From NCBI GenBank assembly GCA_049115695.1, contig JAGDZR010000003.1, positions 186,001 to 250,000 of the forward strand: a stretch of DNA of 64,000 nucleotides. The letters are read 5' to 3'. Within the stretch, counting starts at the first letter, position 1. Each line of letters starts with the position of its first letter. A model generated the notes under the pieces. It saw only the letters and a list, made by a program, of their open reading frames with translations. It did not search any database and had not been told where the DNA came from. Shown piece by piece: positions 27,891 to 37,609 of the stretch. A program made the translations under genes and the position numbers. Source of the DNA: JAGDZR01 sp049115695 (lineage in GTDB: Bacteria; Bacteroidota; Bacteroidia; Cytophagales; Cyclobacteriaceae).

Positions 27891-29861
27891 ATGCCAGTTC
27901 AAAACTTCCTTGAAGAACTCAAACGAAGGAAGCTACACAAAGTAGCCATTTCTTATACCGTGGTATCATGGCTTCAAATACAGGTCGGAGACATACTATT
28001 TCCTGCTTTTGGCATTTCCGAGGAATGGATAAAGGTACTAATCATTGCCCTGGTTATTTGTTTTCCCGGAATATTGATCCTGGCCTGGTTCTATGATCTT
28101 GGCCCTGATGGATTCAGTAGAATTGTACCACTGGTTACTAAGGGGATCAAGAAAACTGAAGCCAGGAGCAGACCGCTTACCAGCAATTACTTCATTGCCT
28201 CTGTTTTATTGCTGTTGCTGCTTCAATATGTGTACTTCAACTTCATTAAGGTAGCGCCATCAATCATCAAAACAGAATTATCTGCTGACGTACGATTGAG
28301 CAAGATTGCTGTCATTCCATTCACTGATCTTTCAGACAGTGCTGCTATGGAGGAATTAGGAGAAATAGCAGCTTACGTCATAAGTCAGGGTTTCACAGCA
28401 TTTGATCAGGTGCCTGTTGTTTCACCGTTTACCGTAACAAGCAACATCATCCCGTCAGTGGATTCTCAACCTGGGACGTCATTTAGTGATCTCACAGGTG
28501 CTGAAAACATCATTACGGGTAGTTACAAGCAAATACAGGAACTGATTGTCTTTGATCTGAAAATTCAGGATGCATCTACTGATGAAATCAAATTCATTTT
28601 CCCACCTATTACTGGTTCGGTCAGCGATATAACATCCCTGCTGTTCGAGTTACGGAAAAAGGTATTGAGCTATTGGATAGCCAGAGAAGACTTTGAACAA
28701 AAGCTACCAAATCTACCGAGCTATACAGCCTATCAAAAATACCTTGATATGCTAAACGAAGAGGGAGAATATATGAAGTCTCTTGAGGAGATTCTACAAG
28801 TTGATTCGATGTTTCATGTTGCACGCATTCATGTATTGAATCTCACAAGGTGGTTTGCCGACAGTACAAAAATTATGCATTTTGAGTTTCTGGATCGCTA
28901 CCAGGATCAAATGACCAGTTACGAAGGATTGTGGTACAGCTACGTCAGGTCGCTTTACACAGGTGATGTTGAGGGCGCATATGAGTCCATTAGTGAATTA
29001 CGAACGAAATTTCCCGGTGATCACTGGATCAATCATGATGCCGCAGGGGTAGCGTTCAATGAATTGGGTAACTACGAGTTATCAAGCATCATATATGAGG
29101 AATTACCGATTCGGAATTATGAGATCAATAGCGAGCTGTATGGATTCTCTACAAGACTGAGAAATCAAATTGTGAATTACGCTGTTACAGGACAAACTCA
29201 AAAACTTGAAACACTTATGAGTGAAACACCTCGTGGACGTTTCACCAATTTTCATCGTTCGCTCCACTCCATTATGACCCGCAACAATGACGCCTATGAT
29301 TACTGGTTGACAAACGGCTTAAAAAGAGTGGCTTCAAAGTCAAATAATCTCGTCCGCCGATTTGCCTATGATTATCGATCCATATTTTCGACTAACACGA
29401 TGAACTCGACCTTGGTTTATCAAACTGCAGCATTCTTACGAAGTACCAGGGAATCCAGCGTAAACAGCAAAACCTTAACAAGAATCCTTGAAGTATTGGA
29501 TGAAAGAGAGGTCTCTTTGGACTTGGAAGTAAGTCAGGAGACGATTTTCTATTCCTACTGGACTGCCCTGGGGTTAATTCGAATGGGAGACATTGACGGT
29601 GTAAAAGATATTATTGAGCAACTAGAGCAATTGGTACATACGGATATGACGGTTACGAAATCCTATCAGGTTTACCCATATTATGTCATTGGTTGTATTT
29701 ATGCACAAATGGGAGAGGATGCTAAAGCAATTAAATACTTAAAGGAAGCAAGGGAAGCTGGTTTATTCATTGGGCACTACCATTTTAAGTATGACAAGCA
29801 TCTTCAATCACTGGTCGATAATCGAAGATTTCAATATTTAAATAAGCCGATAGTACCATAG
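27891..29861 (+). CDS. Membrane protein with TolB-amino-terminal-like domain and TPR region
   Basis: 656 residues. The N-terminus FLEELKRRKLHKVAISYTVV, with GDILFPAFGI after it, and two following helices up to LAWFYDLGPDGFSRI form the membrane module common to proteobacterial and Bacteroidota sensor/cyclase proteins. A third helix lies at about residues 103-118. A TolB N-terminal-like segment (KIAVIPFTDLSD and so on) follows, then a helical TPR-like C-terminus of about 400 residues. No DNA-binding or cyclase output domain is present, so its role is unclear; it may be a scaffold or a signalling relic. Confidence 0.7.
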   Translation: MPVQNFLEELKRRKLHKVAISYTVVSWLQIQVGDILFPAFGISEEWIKVLIIALVICFPGILILAWFYDLGPDGFSRIVPLVTKGIKKTEARSRPLTSNYFIASVLLLLLLQYVYFNFIKVAPSIIKTELSADVRLSKIAVIPFTDLSDSAAMEELGEIAAYVISQGFTAFDQVPVVSPFTVTSNIIPSVDSQPGTSFSDLTGAENIITGSYKQIQELIVFDLKIQDASTDEIKFIFPPITGSVSDITSLLFELRKKVLSYWIAREDFEQKLPNLPSYTAYQKYLDMLNEEGEYMKSLEEILQVDSMFHVARIHVLNLTRWFADSTKIMHFEFLDRYQDQMTSYEGLWYSYVRSLYTGDVEGAYESISELRTKFPGDHWINHDAAGVAFNELGNYELSSIIYEELPIRNYEINSELYGFSTRLRNQIVNYAVTGQTQKLETLMSETPRGRFTNFHRSLHSIMTRNNDAYDYWLTNGLKRVASKSNNLVRRFAYDYRSIFSTNTMNSTLVYQTAAFLRSTRESSVNSKTLTRILEVLDEREVSLDLEVSQETIFYSYWTALGLIRMGDIDGVKDIIEQLEQLVHTDMTVTKSYQVYPYYVIGCIYAQMGEDAKAIKYLKEAREAGLFIGHYHFKYDKHLQSLVDNRRFQYLNKPIVP

Positions 29862-30153
29862 ACTTGATTTGGGTAGGAGAACAAGACATGATTTCTATAG
29901 CTTATAATACCAGAAGTAATCTAACACATCGGTCTGGTCTTGTTAATTACTGAGTTACTATCACAAGCATTATTGGCTTTAGATTAAAATTAAGGTGATT
30001 GATGTTTGTTGAAATTGGTCAACTCACGCACGGCTGATGCAATAGATCCTAGTAATCGGTTAACTATTCCAATTTTAAACTCGAAAAAAGCATTGACATG
30101 AAAGATTAGGTATGAAAATATGCTCATTTGGCAAATTCACAAAAACACGCAAT

Positions 30154-31200
30154 ATGAGATATCTATGTCTATGGCTTACATTATTATTTACTAGTCCTGC
30201 ATTCGCGCAAAATATTGATCAAGCACTACTTCCGTATTCCAAAATCAATGATAGTTATCTATTTTATGACCTTGATTTTGTCCATTGCACGATTAGCTTC
30301 GCCATTCAGCACATGGGTATTAGCACAGTAACGGGTACATTTTCGGGGTTTGAAGGAGCCGTTTTGTTGAATGAAAAGGAATTAGGACAATTGAGCACTT
30401 CATTTGTAATTCATGTATCCAGCATTAACACCAATCAAACCTGGCGGGACAAGGATCTTCAATCGGAGAAATGGTTCCACGTTGATAAGTATCCTGATAT
30501 GTTGTTTCAAAGCTCGAAATCAGTGTCTACTGCCAATGGATTTGAACTACAGGGATTGCTTACAATCAAAGGAAGGACAAACCAAGTAACCCTGCATATG
30601 GAAACTCCGACCTACCTGGTCCCTTCTTATGCTGGTCATCACCTCGCCTTCAATGGCCATGCCATGCTCAACCGTAAGGATTTTGCAATAGGAGAGGACA
30701 CCTGGTGGAATGACATCATTGAAGGAATTGCGCAATTGGATGACTCAGTAAGAATCAATCTATCCATCATATATCAGCTACAATCAGCCGAATTTATCAA
30801 GAGTCGGTTCTTTGAAAATGAAAAAGCCATATATCAGGCCTTGGTCAATAAAGGAATTCAAGAAGCCATTGCGGTCTTTAATCGTCAGAAATTGGCTTTT
30901 GATGCTTTGCCCGTAAAGGATACAACTGACTTTGTTGCCATTACTGCTAAAGACCTCAATACCATTAGCCAAACACTAGTCATAGAAAACCGGCTATCTG
31001 AAGCAGAAGACTTGCTACTTCATAACCTAAAAAGTTATCCGAATCATAATCAAATACTGGCCCATTTAGCAAATCTTTACTTAACCAAGGGGCAGCTAGG
31101 GAAAGCCAAAGAGATGGTTCGGAAGTGTTTGATTCAGAACCCAATGAATCCGATAGCCCTGGAAATGCAAAGGGCATTCTTAACAACCAGTAAGCAGTGA
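30154..31200 (+). CDS. YceI-like lipid-binding domain fused to TPR domain, exported
   Basis: A 348-residue protein. The ATG at 30154 opens a signal peptide (MRYLCLWLTLLFTSPAFAQ); an ATG at 30112 would place 14 polar residues before it. Residues about 35-210 match the YceI beta-barrel, which binds isoprenoid or amide lipids: ISFAIQHMGISTVTGTFSGF, SSINTNQTWRDKDLQSEKWF and LTIKGRTNQVTLHM. The last 130 residues are helical with TPR spacing (NQILAHLANLYLTKGQLGKA). The fusion is unusual, because YceI proteins are normally a single domain of about 190 residues. It lies 36 bases before the AraC regulator gene. Confidence 0.8.
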   Translation: MRYLCLWLTLLFTSPAFAQNIDQALLPYSKINDSYLFYDLDFVHCTISFAIQHMGISTVTGTFSGFEGAVLLNEKELGQLSTSFVIHVSSINTNQTWRDKDLQSEKWFHVDKYPDMLFQSSKSVSTANGFELQGLLTIKGRTNQVTLHMETPTYLVPSYAGHHLAFNGHAMLNRKDFAIGEDTWWNDIIEGIAQLDDSVRINLSIIYQLQSAEFIKSRFFENEKAIYQALVNKGIQEAIAVFNRQKLAFDALPVKDTTDFVAITAKDLNTISQTLVIENRLSEAEDLLLHNLKSYPNHNQILAHLANLYLTKGQLGKAKEMVRKCLIQNPMNPIALEMQRAFLTTSKQ

Positions 31201-31236
31201 TTACGTTTTAATCAATAATTTACACCAAGCTGAACA

Positions 31237-32064
31237 TTGAAGTTTGTGACTGCACCATATCGACTATTTATCTATCTGCTATTTTGTGGATTGATAGTCG
31301 CATTAGCTGAGATTTATAAGAACTGGATGGTAATGCTTCAATACAATGAGCCATCTATTATGCTGGTTTCATCGGTTATATGGGAATACATGTCCTATGC
31401 TTTTATTGCTATATTATTTCCCTGGAGTTGGCGCAGGGTAACTAACAAGATCATTTGGAAATGGATATATGTATCGCTCACAGCAATTCTGTATAGCATA
31501 TTGTATGTCAGCGTTTTATCCATCATTGAATGGTTTGAGTTTAATCGAAATTACGCGTTATTAAATGGGCTAAAATTCAGCTTCTTTCATTTACCCTATG
31601 TGTTGGTCGCCTACAGCATTATTAGTTATTTGGTTTTTAGTTTGAGTATGACTGCCGGCAAGATTACCAAGTATCAAAACATAAAAATGTCTAATGCTGA
31701 GTCAGAACATATTTACAATCAGCTACTTTCATTATTGATCAATCAACAATACTACCTCCGTTCAGGATTTAAAATTTCGGAGATTTCCAAACGGCTGGAT
31801 ATTCCTGTGAATAAGGTTTCGAGATCCATTAATGAGAATTTCGGTGGGAGTTTTTCTGACCTGGTTAATCATCATCGAATTGATCATGCAAAGAAAATAT
31901 TATCTAATCCTGAAAACATAGATAAACTATATGCCATAGCCCTGGATTCAGGCTTTAACAATAAAGTCTCATTCCATCAACAATTCAAGAAATTTACAGG
32001 CATTTCACCTCAGAAATACCGAGATCAGCAATTGGCACATGTACGTAGAATGAAAGTGTCATGA
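31237..32064 (+). CDS. AraC-family regulator with N-terminal membrane domain
   Basis: About 275 residues, starting at TTG 31237 or GTG 31246; no ATG precedes the first helix. Four membrane helices fill residues 8-150, then an AraC-type double helix-turn-helix domain ends the protein (FKISEISKRLDIPVNKVSRS, YAIALDSGFNNKVSFHQQFK, FTGISPQKYR). Such proteins sense a signal at the membrane and act on nearby promoters. The nearest candidate target is the YceI-TPR gene immediately upstream on the same strand. Confidence 0.85.
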   Translation: MKFVTAPYRLFIYLLFCGLIVALAEIYKNWMVMLQYNEPSIMLVSSVIWEYMSYAFIAILFPWSWRRVTNKIIWKWIYVSLTAILYSILYVSVLSIIEWFEFNRNYALLNGLKFSFFHLPYVLVAYSIISYLVFSLSMTAGKITKYQNIKMSNAESEHIYNQLLSLLINQQYYLRSGFKISEISKRLDIPVNKVSRSINENFGGSFSDLVNHHRIDHAKKILSNPENIDKLYAIALDSGFNNKVSFHQQFKKFTGISPQKYRDQQLAHVRRMKVS

Positions 32065-32280
32065 CTCTGGGTTAACGAAAATCTACATTGGCCATTTCAC
32101 ATGCTTTCCAATTGGAATCATGCTGTCATTGATGTCAATATTCATGCGTTCGTGATATATCCTGGATTAGATCATTGGAACACCAATTATAAAACACCTA
32201 AAGACTCTTTCGTTGGTAATCCAGGCATTGGAGATCCGAAAGTGTCTGAGCTCATCATTCAATGGGCACAGGGAATAGTT

Positions 32281-33198
32281 CTAGATCCCCATTAAAGCCT
32301 CTCCAATACCGAAATGATCTGTTTTGCTTTTCAGTACGATTAACGGCCAATACTGGTCTTTGTCGATGAGACCTTCAGCCACACTGCCCATGATAAAGTT
32401 TGAAAATGAATCTCGCCCGCGAGAACCGAGTATAATGGCATCTACATTATTCGCGACCGAAAACTGAAAAATCAAACTAGGGACATGTTGTTGATCCAGT
32501 CTTTCAAAATGACATACAAGGTTAGGGAGATTCAACGGATGTTTTTTGAGAAATGCATCAAATTGATTTCTCGCGTTTTGCTCCATTATGACCGAAAATT
32601 CCTCATAAGTTTTTCCAATTTTTGAATAGCCTGAAGGAACATCGAAGATGTGCAGACTCTCCACTTTTAGGTCCGGGAATTTGCTACTAAACACCTCAGC
32701 CTGCTGAAGTGACATCAATGAATTCTCTGAAAAATCCACTGGCACCAAAATTTTATTTAACCTTTCAGGTAGGAATTTTGGAATGATTGAAATGGAACAA
32801 GGAGCCGATCTGACAATCTTTTTAACGACTTGGAGATTGGCCTCTTCATTGCTCTTTCTACCCAAAACAAGCAAGTCAATTTCTTTCTTTTTTACGGTTT
32901 TCAATACCTCTTGTACCGTATTTCCTTCTGCGATCAATATCTCACTGCGGAGATTTTCTGGTAGCTGAGCTTTTTTAATATCATACTCAATGTCTTTCTC
33001 TATTGATTCATCTAAAGGTGCCACAAGGTCAGGATACTTAGCAAGAATCTCATCGGGAAGATTGAGGTCATTGGCTACATGGAGGAAGTAAACCACATCC
33101 AGATCCATTAGTGAGGCTAACTTGCTGATATAAGCAAATAATGCTTCGTCATGTGAAGACCTGTCTAATGCGACTAAAACACGTTTTAAAGAGTACAT
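32281..33198 (-). CDS. Tandem universal stress protein (UspA family)
   Basis: 305 residues made of two Usp domains. The first (residues 1-140) contains VLVALDRSSHDEALFAY and the weak nucleotide-loop tract LLVLGRKSNEE. The second (residues 147-300) contains ILVPVDFSENSLMSLQQAE and the standard ATP-binding GSRGRDSFSNFIMGSVAEGL. Only the second has the full G-2x-G-9x-G(S/T) motif, so only it probably binds ATP. It is a stress-response protein of unknown exact role and is transcribed alone. Confidence 0.9.
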   Translation of the reverse strand: MYSLKRVLVALDRSSHDEALFAYISKLASLMDLDVVYFLHVANDLNLPDEILAKYPDLVAPLDESIEKDIEYDIKKAQLPENLRSEILIAEGNTVQEVLKTVKKKEIDLLVLGRKSNEEANLQVVKKIVRSAPCSISIIPKFLPERLNKILVPVDFSENSLMSLQQAEVFSSKFPDLKVESLHIFDVPSGYSKIGKTYEEFSVIMEQNARNQFDAFLKKHPLNLPNLVCHFERLDQQHVPSLIFQFSVANNVDAIILGSRGRDSFSNFIMGSVAEGLIDKDQYWPLIVLKSKTDHFGIGEALMGI

Positions 33199-33343
33199 AT
33201 TTTTTATTAATCAGAATCGATAAATATAATTCTTACATTCTTTCGAATCAGCTATCAGCGAAGGTTTTTTTAGAATAAATACATTTAAAATTGATTTGAG
33301 GTTATCAGAGCTTTGACTGAATTCATTGTAATTTCGTCCTGTA

Positions 33344-34117
33344 ATGTCTTCGCCTGAACCGTTCTTCATTCCCTTCAAGCAATCCATATCTCAGTTTGAT
33401 TTACCGCAATCATTCAATAACCCTTTTCGCGATCCACCACATCCTTTGGCAAAGCATGCCTCACAGGAACTACAACAAATAATCAAAACCCGAAACTGGA
33501 ATCACAATTTTGGATTGGATTCCGATCCACAAGGACAGACCATTGGAAAAATGTTTGGTGTATTAGTGGTTAAGCAATCTGATGGTTCAGTAGGCTATTT
33601 AGCTGCATTCTCAGGAAAGATAGGAGGTCGACATGAGTACCCTGGCTTTGTGCCTCCGGTATGGGAAGGACTGAGGACTGGTGGTTTGCTGGAAATGGGT
33701 ATGAAGGAACTTAATCGACTGAACCAGGATATTGAAATGCTTGGTGACGGACCCGAAAATGGGAACTTGCGAATTGCCCTACAGAAGGCACGAACTGACC
33801 ATTCCAATTCGCTCCAGGCTAAGATTTACGATGGTTATCAATTTCTAAATAGGGCAGGTGAAGTCAAAAGTCTGAGGGAGATTTTCATCAATACACATCA
33901 CAGCAATCCGCCTGGTGGAGCAGGAGATTGCGCAGCACCCAAACTCCTTCAATATGCTTTTGAACATCAAATGATTCCGCTAACTATTGCAGAATTCTGG
34001 TGGGGGCATTCATCTGATTCACCCCAATGGAAGCACCGGTCGTTCTATCCACCATGCAAACACAAATGTGATCCTATTTTGAGACATATGTTAAATGGGT
34101 TGGGGTCACCGGCATGA
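33344..34117 (+). CDS. Standalone N-terminal domain of RluA-family pseudouridine synthases
   Basis: 257 residues. Tracts such as HPLAKHASQELQQ, GKMFGVLVVKQSDGSVGYLA, AFSGKIGG, FVPPVWEGL, SNSLQAKIYDGYQFLN, PPGGAGDCAAPKLLQYAFEH and AEFWWGHSSDSPQWKHRSFY match the N-terminal extension of a class of RluA-like pseudouridine synthases of about 550 residues. The catalytic domain that should follow PILRHMLNGL is missing; the stop comes five residues later. The long coiled-coil insert of the full-length enzymes is also reduced. It may bind RNA or partner with another synthase, or be a stable relic. Degraded copies of its 3' end are at about 37130-37395 and 39249-39308. Confidence 0.75.
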   Translation: MSSPEPFFIPFKQSISQFDLPQSFNNPFRDPPHPLAKHASQELQQIIKTRNWNHNFGLDSDPQGQTIGKMFGVLVVKQSDGSVGYLAAFSGKIGGRHEYPGFVPPVWEGLRTGGLLEMGMKELNRLNQDIEMLGDGPENGNLRIALQKARTDHSNSLQAKIYDGYQFLNRAGEVKSLREIFINTHHSNPPGGAGDCAAPKLLQYAFEHQMIPLTIAEFWWGHSSDSPQWKHRSFYPPCKHKCDPILRHMLNGLGSPA

Positions 34118-34268
34118 TTCTCCTGGATCATATTGGATACTTTCAAATTTGATCATCGAGGATTTCAGGTATCAATTTCTTAAGGAATTGGACCATAATG
34201 AATTATGAGTTTAGTGAGCGATTACAACTAATAAAGGCTTATCTTCCAAAACACTCAACCTTAAAATC

Positions 34269-36965
34269 ATGATCAATCGTCAATTTCTTGCTGTATTTAG
34301 TTCAGTCTTTTTCATTTTGGTATTGAATTGTTCGCAGGCTCAAAATATCCTTTTTCATGCTGGATTTGACGACACATTGGAAACAGCAGATGGAGAAAAA
34401 CCTGCTCAATCATTCGGCGTTACCTACATCGATGCTATTGTCAATGCAGGCATTGAGATAGATGATGGCGATATTGTTCAGTATGATATTTCCAACAATA
34501 CTCAAGCCAGTGAAGGGAGTATTACAGTATGGGTAAAACCAAATTGGAAGCCCGGTGACAACCTTTACCGCATAATGGCTGTAAGCAGCTCACCAACGTT
34601 TGAATTACATGTTGATGAAGGCTCTAACCTCGTATTTGCGATGTTTTCAGATCAAATTGAAACCAGGGTTGCCTCTGTAGGAGTAGGAGACTGGCAACCT
34701 GGAGACTGGCACCACCTGGCATTTAACTGGAGTGCGAGCAAAATTGAAATTTTTATTGACGGAATTAACATGGGTGAAACCTCGGTAGGATTTGATATTC
34801 CAGCATTTACTACAGGGACTCTCAACATAGGTTCTTCTGGCGGTGAACAAGCATTCGAAGGTATTTTGGATGAATTGATGATTTATGATGCACCCCAAAC
34901 AGCAGAGCAAATCAATGATGAGTATAAAGCAACCTTAAATGATTTCCCTAATGCAACTGCTATTGGTATAACTGATATTTTCGAAAGAAATGTAACACAG
35001 AGTGGCATTACGTTAGTAGACTGGGAGGGTCCAATTCGCAACCCAGCAATGAAATATTACCTCAAGGGCAATGATTCTTTGTCCTATCCAATCACCATTA
35101 CGCTTAAAACCAGCCAAGAGCGAACCTCATTTAATCTCCCTTCCGAAATTTCAAAAGCAGGACCATCGAAAACAATAGAACTTACTTCCAGTGATCAGCT
35201 GCAATCATTTCTATTTTCCTTTTACATGGATGAAGACTATGAAAACAATTCCTTTGATCTGGAACTCACGTACAACCAGAATGGCATACCTGTACGACAA
35301 GTTGTTCCTGTTTTGGTAATTGATCAGGATCGCGATCGTCCATTATCCTATCCTGTGATTGTAGATTTTAGCGAAGCAATACATGAACTAATGGTAGATC
35401 CAACGACCCAGGCTGTGATTACTGAGGCTGCAGAGGATTGGTTGTATTACATTGATGGTACGGAAATTGATGAAATACCTGAAGGGGAAAGTCACATTAT
35501 CGCAGGTGGACAGGATCACCTTTTTGATGAAAAAATGTTAGCTAACCCAATTGCTTATACTGGATATTATCTTTTTGCATACGGCAATACTAATGCAGGG
35601 CCTTGTGTATGCTCTACCGGAGGACCTAACAGGGAATTACTACAATCCAAAAATGGAGAGATAGTACCTATATTTCGGGTTGGTGGATTACATCTAAATG
35701 TGTTTGGACAAGCATTCGAAACAGAACCAACCGGCTGGGAGGTAATCAGACCTTATGAAAATTGGACACAGGAAGGCTATGTTGGGACCGACTTGTATTC
35801 ATTGGCCAAACATGAAATAGGTCATGCAATGGTTTTTGAAAATTCTCCACTCTTTCTTGAAGCTCAGGGTCGTGATCCTAACAATCCATTCCCAGATGAA
35901 ACTTTATCACCACCACCAAATGGATTTAGGAGCCCTGCGATTACGGCCTACTATCCAGATGAGGTTGTACCATTATTTGAAAATTCTTTATCACATGTTA
36001 TTGATGTGTTGGACCCAGCCAGTCAGCTTCCACCTTATGGTGGTGGAGTGCCCGAAGAGGAAGAAGTCATGCCTGGTGGTAGGGAGATGATGACAAAACT
36101 CGACGTTTTGATCATGGAGTCGGTCGGTTACCCGCTAAGAGAAAATGAAGTAACCAGACCACTGTCAATGAGTAGTCAAGGTGCTTTTTATGGAGAACTC
36201 AATATGGATTTTAGTTCCAGCATAAGTGCAGTAGGGGGAATACCCGTCTACAATTATTCATTATCCAGTGGTCAGTTACCAAAAGGAGTTTCACTTAACA
36301 GCTCAACAGGAGTGCTATCTGGTATTCCCGAAGAGGAAGGTACCTTTCAGGTTACGTTTGAAGTAAAGGATTACGATGAAAGAAGTATTGGCGCAACACT
36401 CGAACAAACCATACTCATAGGTGTTTCGCTTTCTAATGAAGCTCGTCTTTTAGATTACGCTTTCGATGAATCAATTTCTATTGTCACCTCAACTGTTGAT
36501 TCTGCAACACACACCATTTACATTACAGTTGACCCGAATACGGATATAACCAATCTTGCACTGGAAATGGATATTTCAACAGGAGCTACAATAACACCTT
36601 CACCGACTGAACTACAAGACTTTACAAATCCAGTAAGCTACACAATTACTTCAGAGGATGGGTCCGTATCGGTTACATGGACATTCCTCATTGATGTTTT
36701 GCTAGATGTAAATGACCTGTCAAATCAAGTTTCGATCTACCCAAATCCAGTCAAACATAGGATTTATGTTGAGCTATCCGAAAGTTTTAAGCGCCCATCA
36801 TCAATTTTCTTGCATAACATGGATGGACAAATGATCATACACTCCGTTTTACAAAAAGATAAGGTTAGCCTGTCAGTAGCAGAGCTGCCCAGTGGAGTTT
36901 ATTTGTTGCGGGTTGTAAATCCAGATGGTTTTGTACAAACCAATAAAGTATTAATTGACCATTGA
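34269..36965 (+). CDS. Secreted multidomain protein: LamG, HEIGH zinc-protease-like domain, Ig-like domain and T9SS tail
   Basis: 898 residues. After a signal peptide (about 1-25), residues 25-225 form a LamG/concanavalin A-like domain (NTQASEGSITVWVKPNW, IEIFIDGINMGET). Residues about 370-620 hold a metalloprotease-like segment with HEIGHAMVF (His515-Glu516, His519), a zinc-binding HExxH; no clear third ligand of the metzincin type follows. Then come a He_PIG-type Ig domain (LPKGVSLNSSTGVLSGIP) and a DUF5018-like segment. The protein ends in a T9SS sorting domain (VSIYPNPVKHRIYVE to the end). It is probably a secreted peptidase or surface protein. It lies between the intact RluA-N gene and its first degraded copy. 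Confidence 0.82.
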   Translation: MINRQFLAVFSSVFFILVLNCSQAQNILFHAGFDDTLETADGEKPAQSFGVTYIDAIVNAGIEIDDGDIVQYDISNNTQASEGSITVWVKPNWKPGDNLYRIMAVSSSPTFELHVDEGSNLVFAMFSDQIETRVASVGVGDWQPGDWHHLAFNWSASKIEIFIDGINMGETSVGFDIPAFTTGTLNIGSSGGEQAFEGILDELMIYDAPQTAEQINDEYKATLNDFPNATAIGITDIFERNVTQSGITLVDWEGPIRNPAMKYYLKGNDSLSYPITITLKTSQERTSFNLPSEISKAGPSKTIELTSSDQLQSFLFSFYMDEDYENNSFDLELTYNQNGIPVRQVVPVLVIDQDRDRPLSYPVIVDFSEAIHELMVDPTTQAVITEAAEDWLYYIDGTEIDEIPEGESHIIAGGQDHLFDEKMLANPIAYTGYYLFAYGNTNAGPCVCSTGGPNRELLQSKNGEIVPIFRVGGLHLNVFGQAFETEPTGWEVIRPYENWTQEGYVGTDLYSLAKHEIGHAMVFENSPLFLEAQGRDPNNPFPDETLSPPPNGFRSPAITAYYPDEVVPLFENSLSHVIDVLDPASQLPPYGGGVPEEEEVMPGGREMMTKLDVLIMESVGYPLRENEVTRPLSMSSQGAFYGELNMDFSSSISAVGGIPVYNYSLSSGQLPKGVSLNSSTGVLSGIPEEEGTFQVTFEVKDYDERSIGATLEQTILIGVSLSNEARLLDYAFDESISIVTSTVDSATHTIYITVDPNTDITNLALEMDISTGATITPSPTELQDFTNPVSYTITSEDGSVSVTWTFLIDVLLDVNDLSNQVSIYPNPVKHRIYVELSESFKRPSSIFLHNMDGQMIIHSVLQKDKVSLSVAELPSGVYLLRVVNPDGFVQTNKVLIDH

Positions 36966-37129
36966 TAACACCTATTCAAAATGAGCCATCCCATCTGGTT
37001 TGGCTAGGTTAATTGTGTCGGTGGCGACCGCAATAATCACCACATTTTTGGCTAGTTAGGGTGATTATGCTGCGATGTTTTGTTATTCAGACTCAATCGT
37101 CTCAATCAAGACATGTCGCGATCACAGTG

Positions 37130-37395
37130 CTAATGAGGATCTAAACAAATTGAAGGCACTCAAGTCTGAACGCACTGCTTCCTCCAACTCACTTCAGGAT
37201 CATATCTACGATAGCCATCAACTCCTTCAATATACTTTTGAACATCAAATGATTCCGCTAACTATTGCGGAATTCTGGTGGGGGCATTCATCTGATTCAC
37301 CCCAATGGAAGCACCGGTCGTTCTATCCTGCCTGTACACATAAGTGTGGCCCCATTCTGAAGCATATGTTGAGTGGCATGGTTTCTCACATGTGA
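37130..37395 (+). pseudogene. Degraded copy of the 3' part of an RluA-N-like gene
   Basis: In one open frame, about residues 20-106 of the translation match the C-terminal third of the protein at 33344-34117. It begins in the LKALKSERTASSNSLQDHIY region, then has a 34-codon in-frame deletion, and resumes at LLQYTFEHQM. About 110 bases (37219-37327) are almost identical to the intact gene, with two mismatches, whereas the flanks on both sides differ much more. That mosaic pattern suggests a diverged paralogue patched by gene conversion. There is no start or N-terminal half, so it is unlikely to be functional. Confidence 0.85.
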
Positions 37396-37609
37396 GGCTT
37401 ATGAAGCTCATTGAACATTTGCAATTTGCTCCTTATGTGATAATCGCTCGTCGCGATTTTTTAAAACATCGAATACGGTCAATCAAGAAGCCTTCTTGTT
37501 TGCATTGATACAATCACAATCGATTTAAGTTTTCTTTTAACTAATTTTAGAAGAATACTTGCTCATCAATGACCAAAAAAATCTAACAAGTGCAAACGAC
37601 AAACCAAAT

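Noticed and set aside
29880..29944. Eight-base inverted repeat (AACAAGAC and GTCTTGTT) after the TPR membrane protein gene
   Set aside because: The 49-base loop and lack of a T-rich tail make a terminator doubtful.
32101..32295. 64-codon frame on the + strand between the AraC and UspA genes
   Set aside because: It has no clear ribosome site, overlaps the UspA gene end and matches no domain with confidence. A vague resemblance to hydrolase C-termini is not enough to call a gene or pseudogene.
37075..37395. 106-codon frame as a functional gene
   Set aside because: It lacks the N-terminal half, has a 34-codon internal deletion relative to the intact paralogue, and its first 20 codons match nothing.
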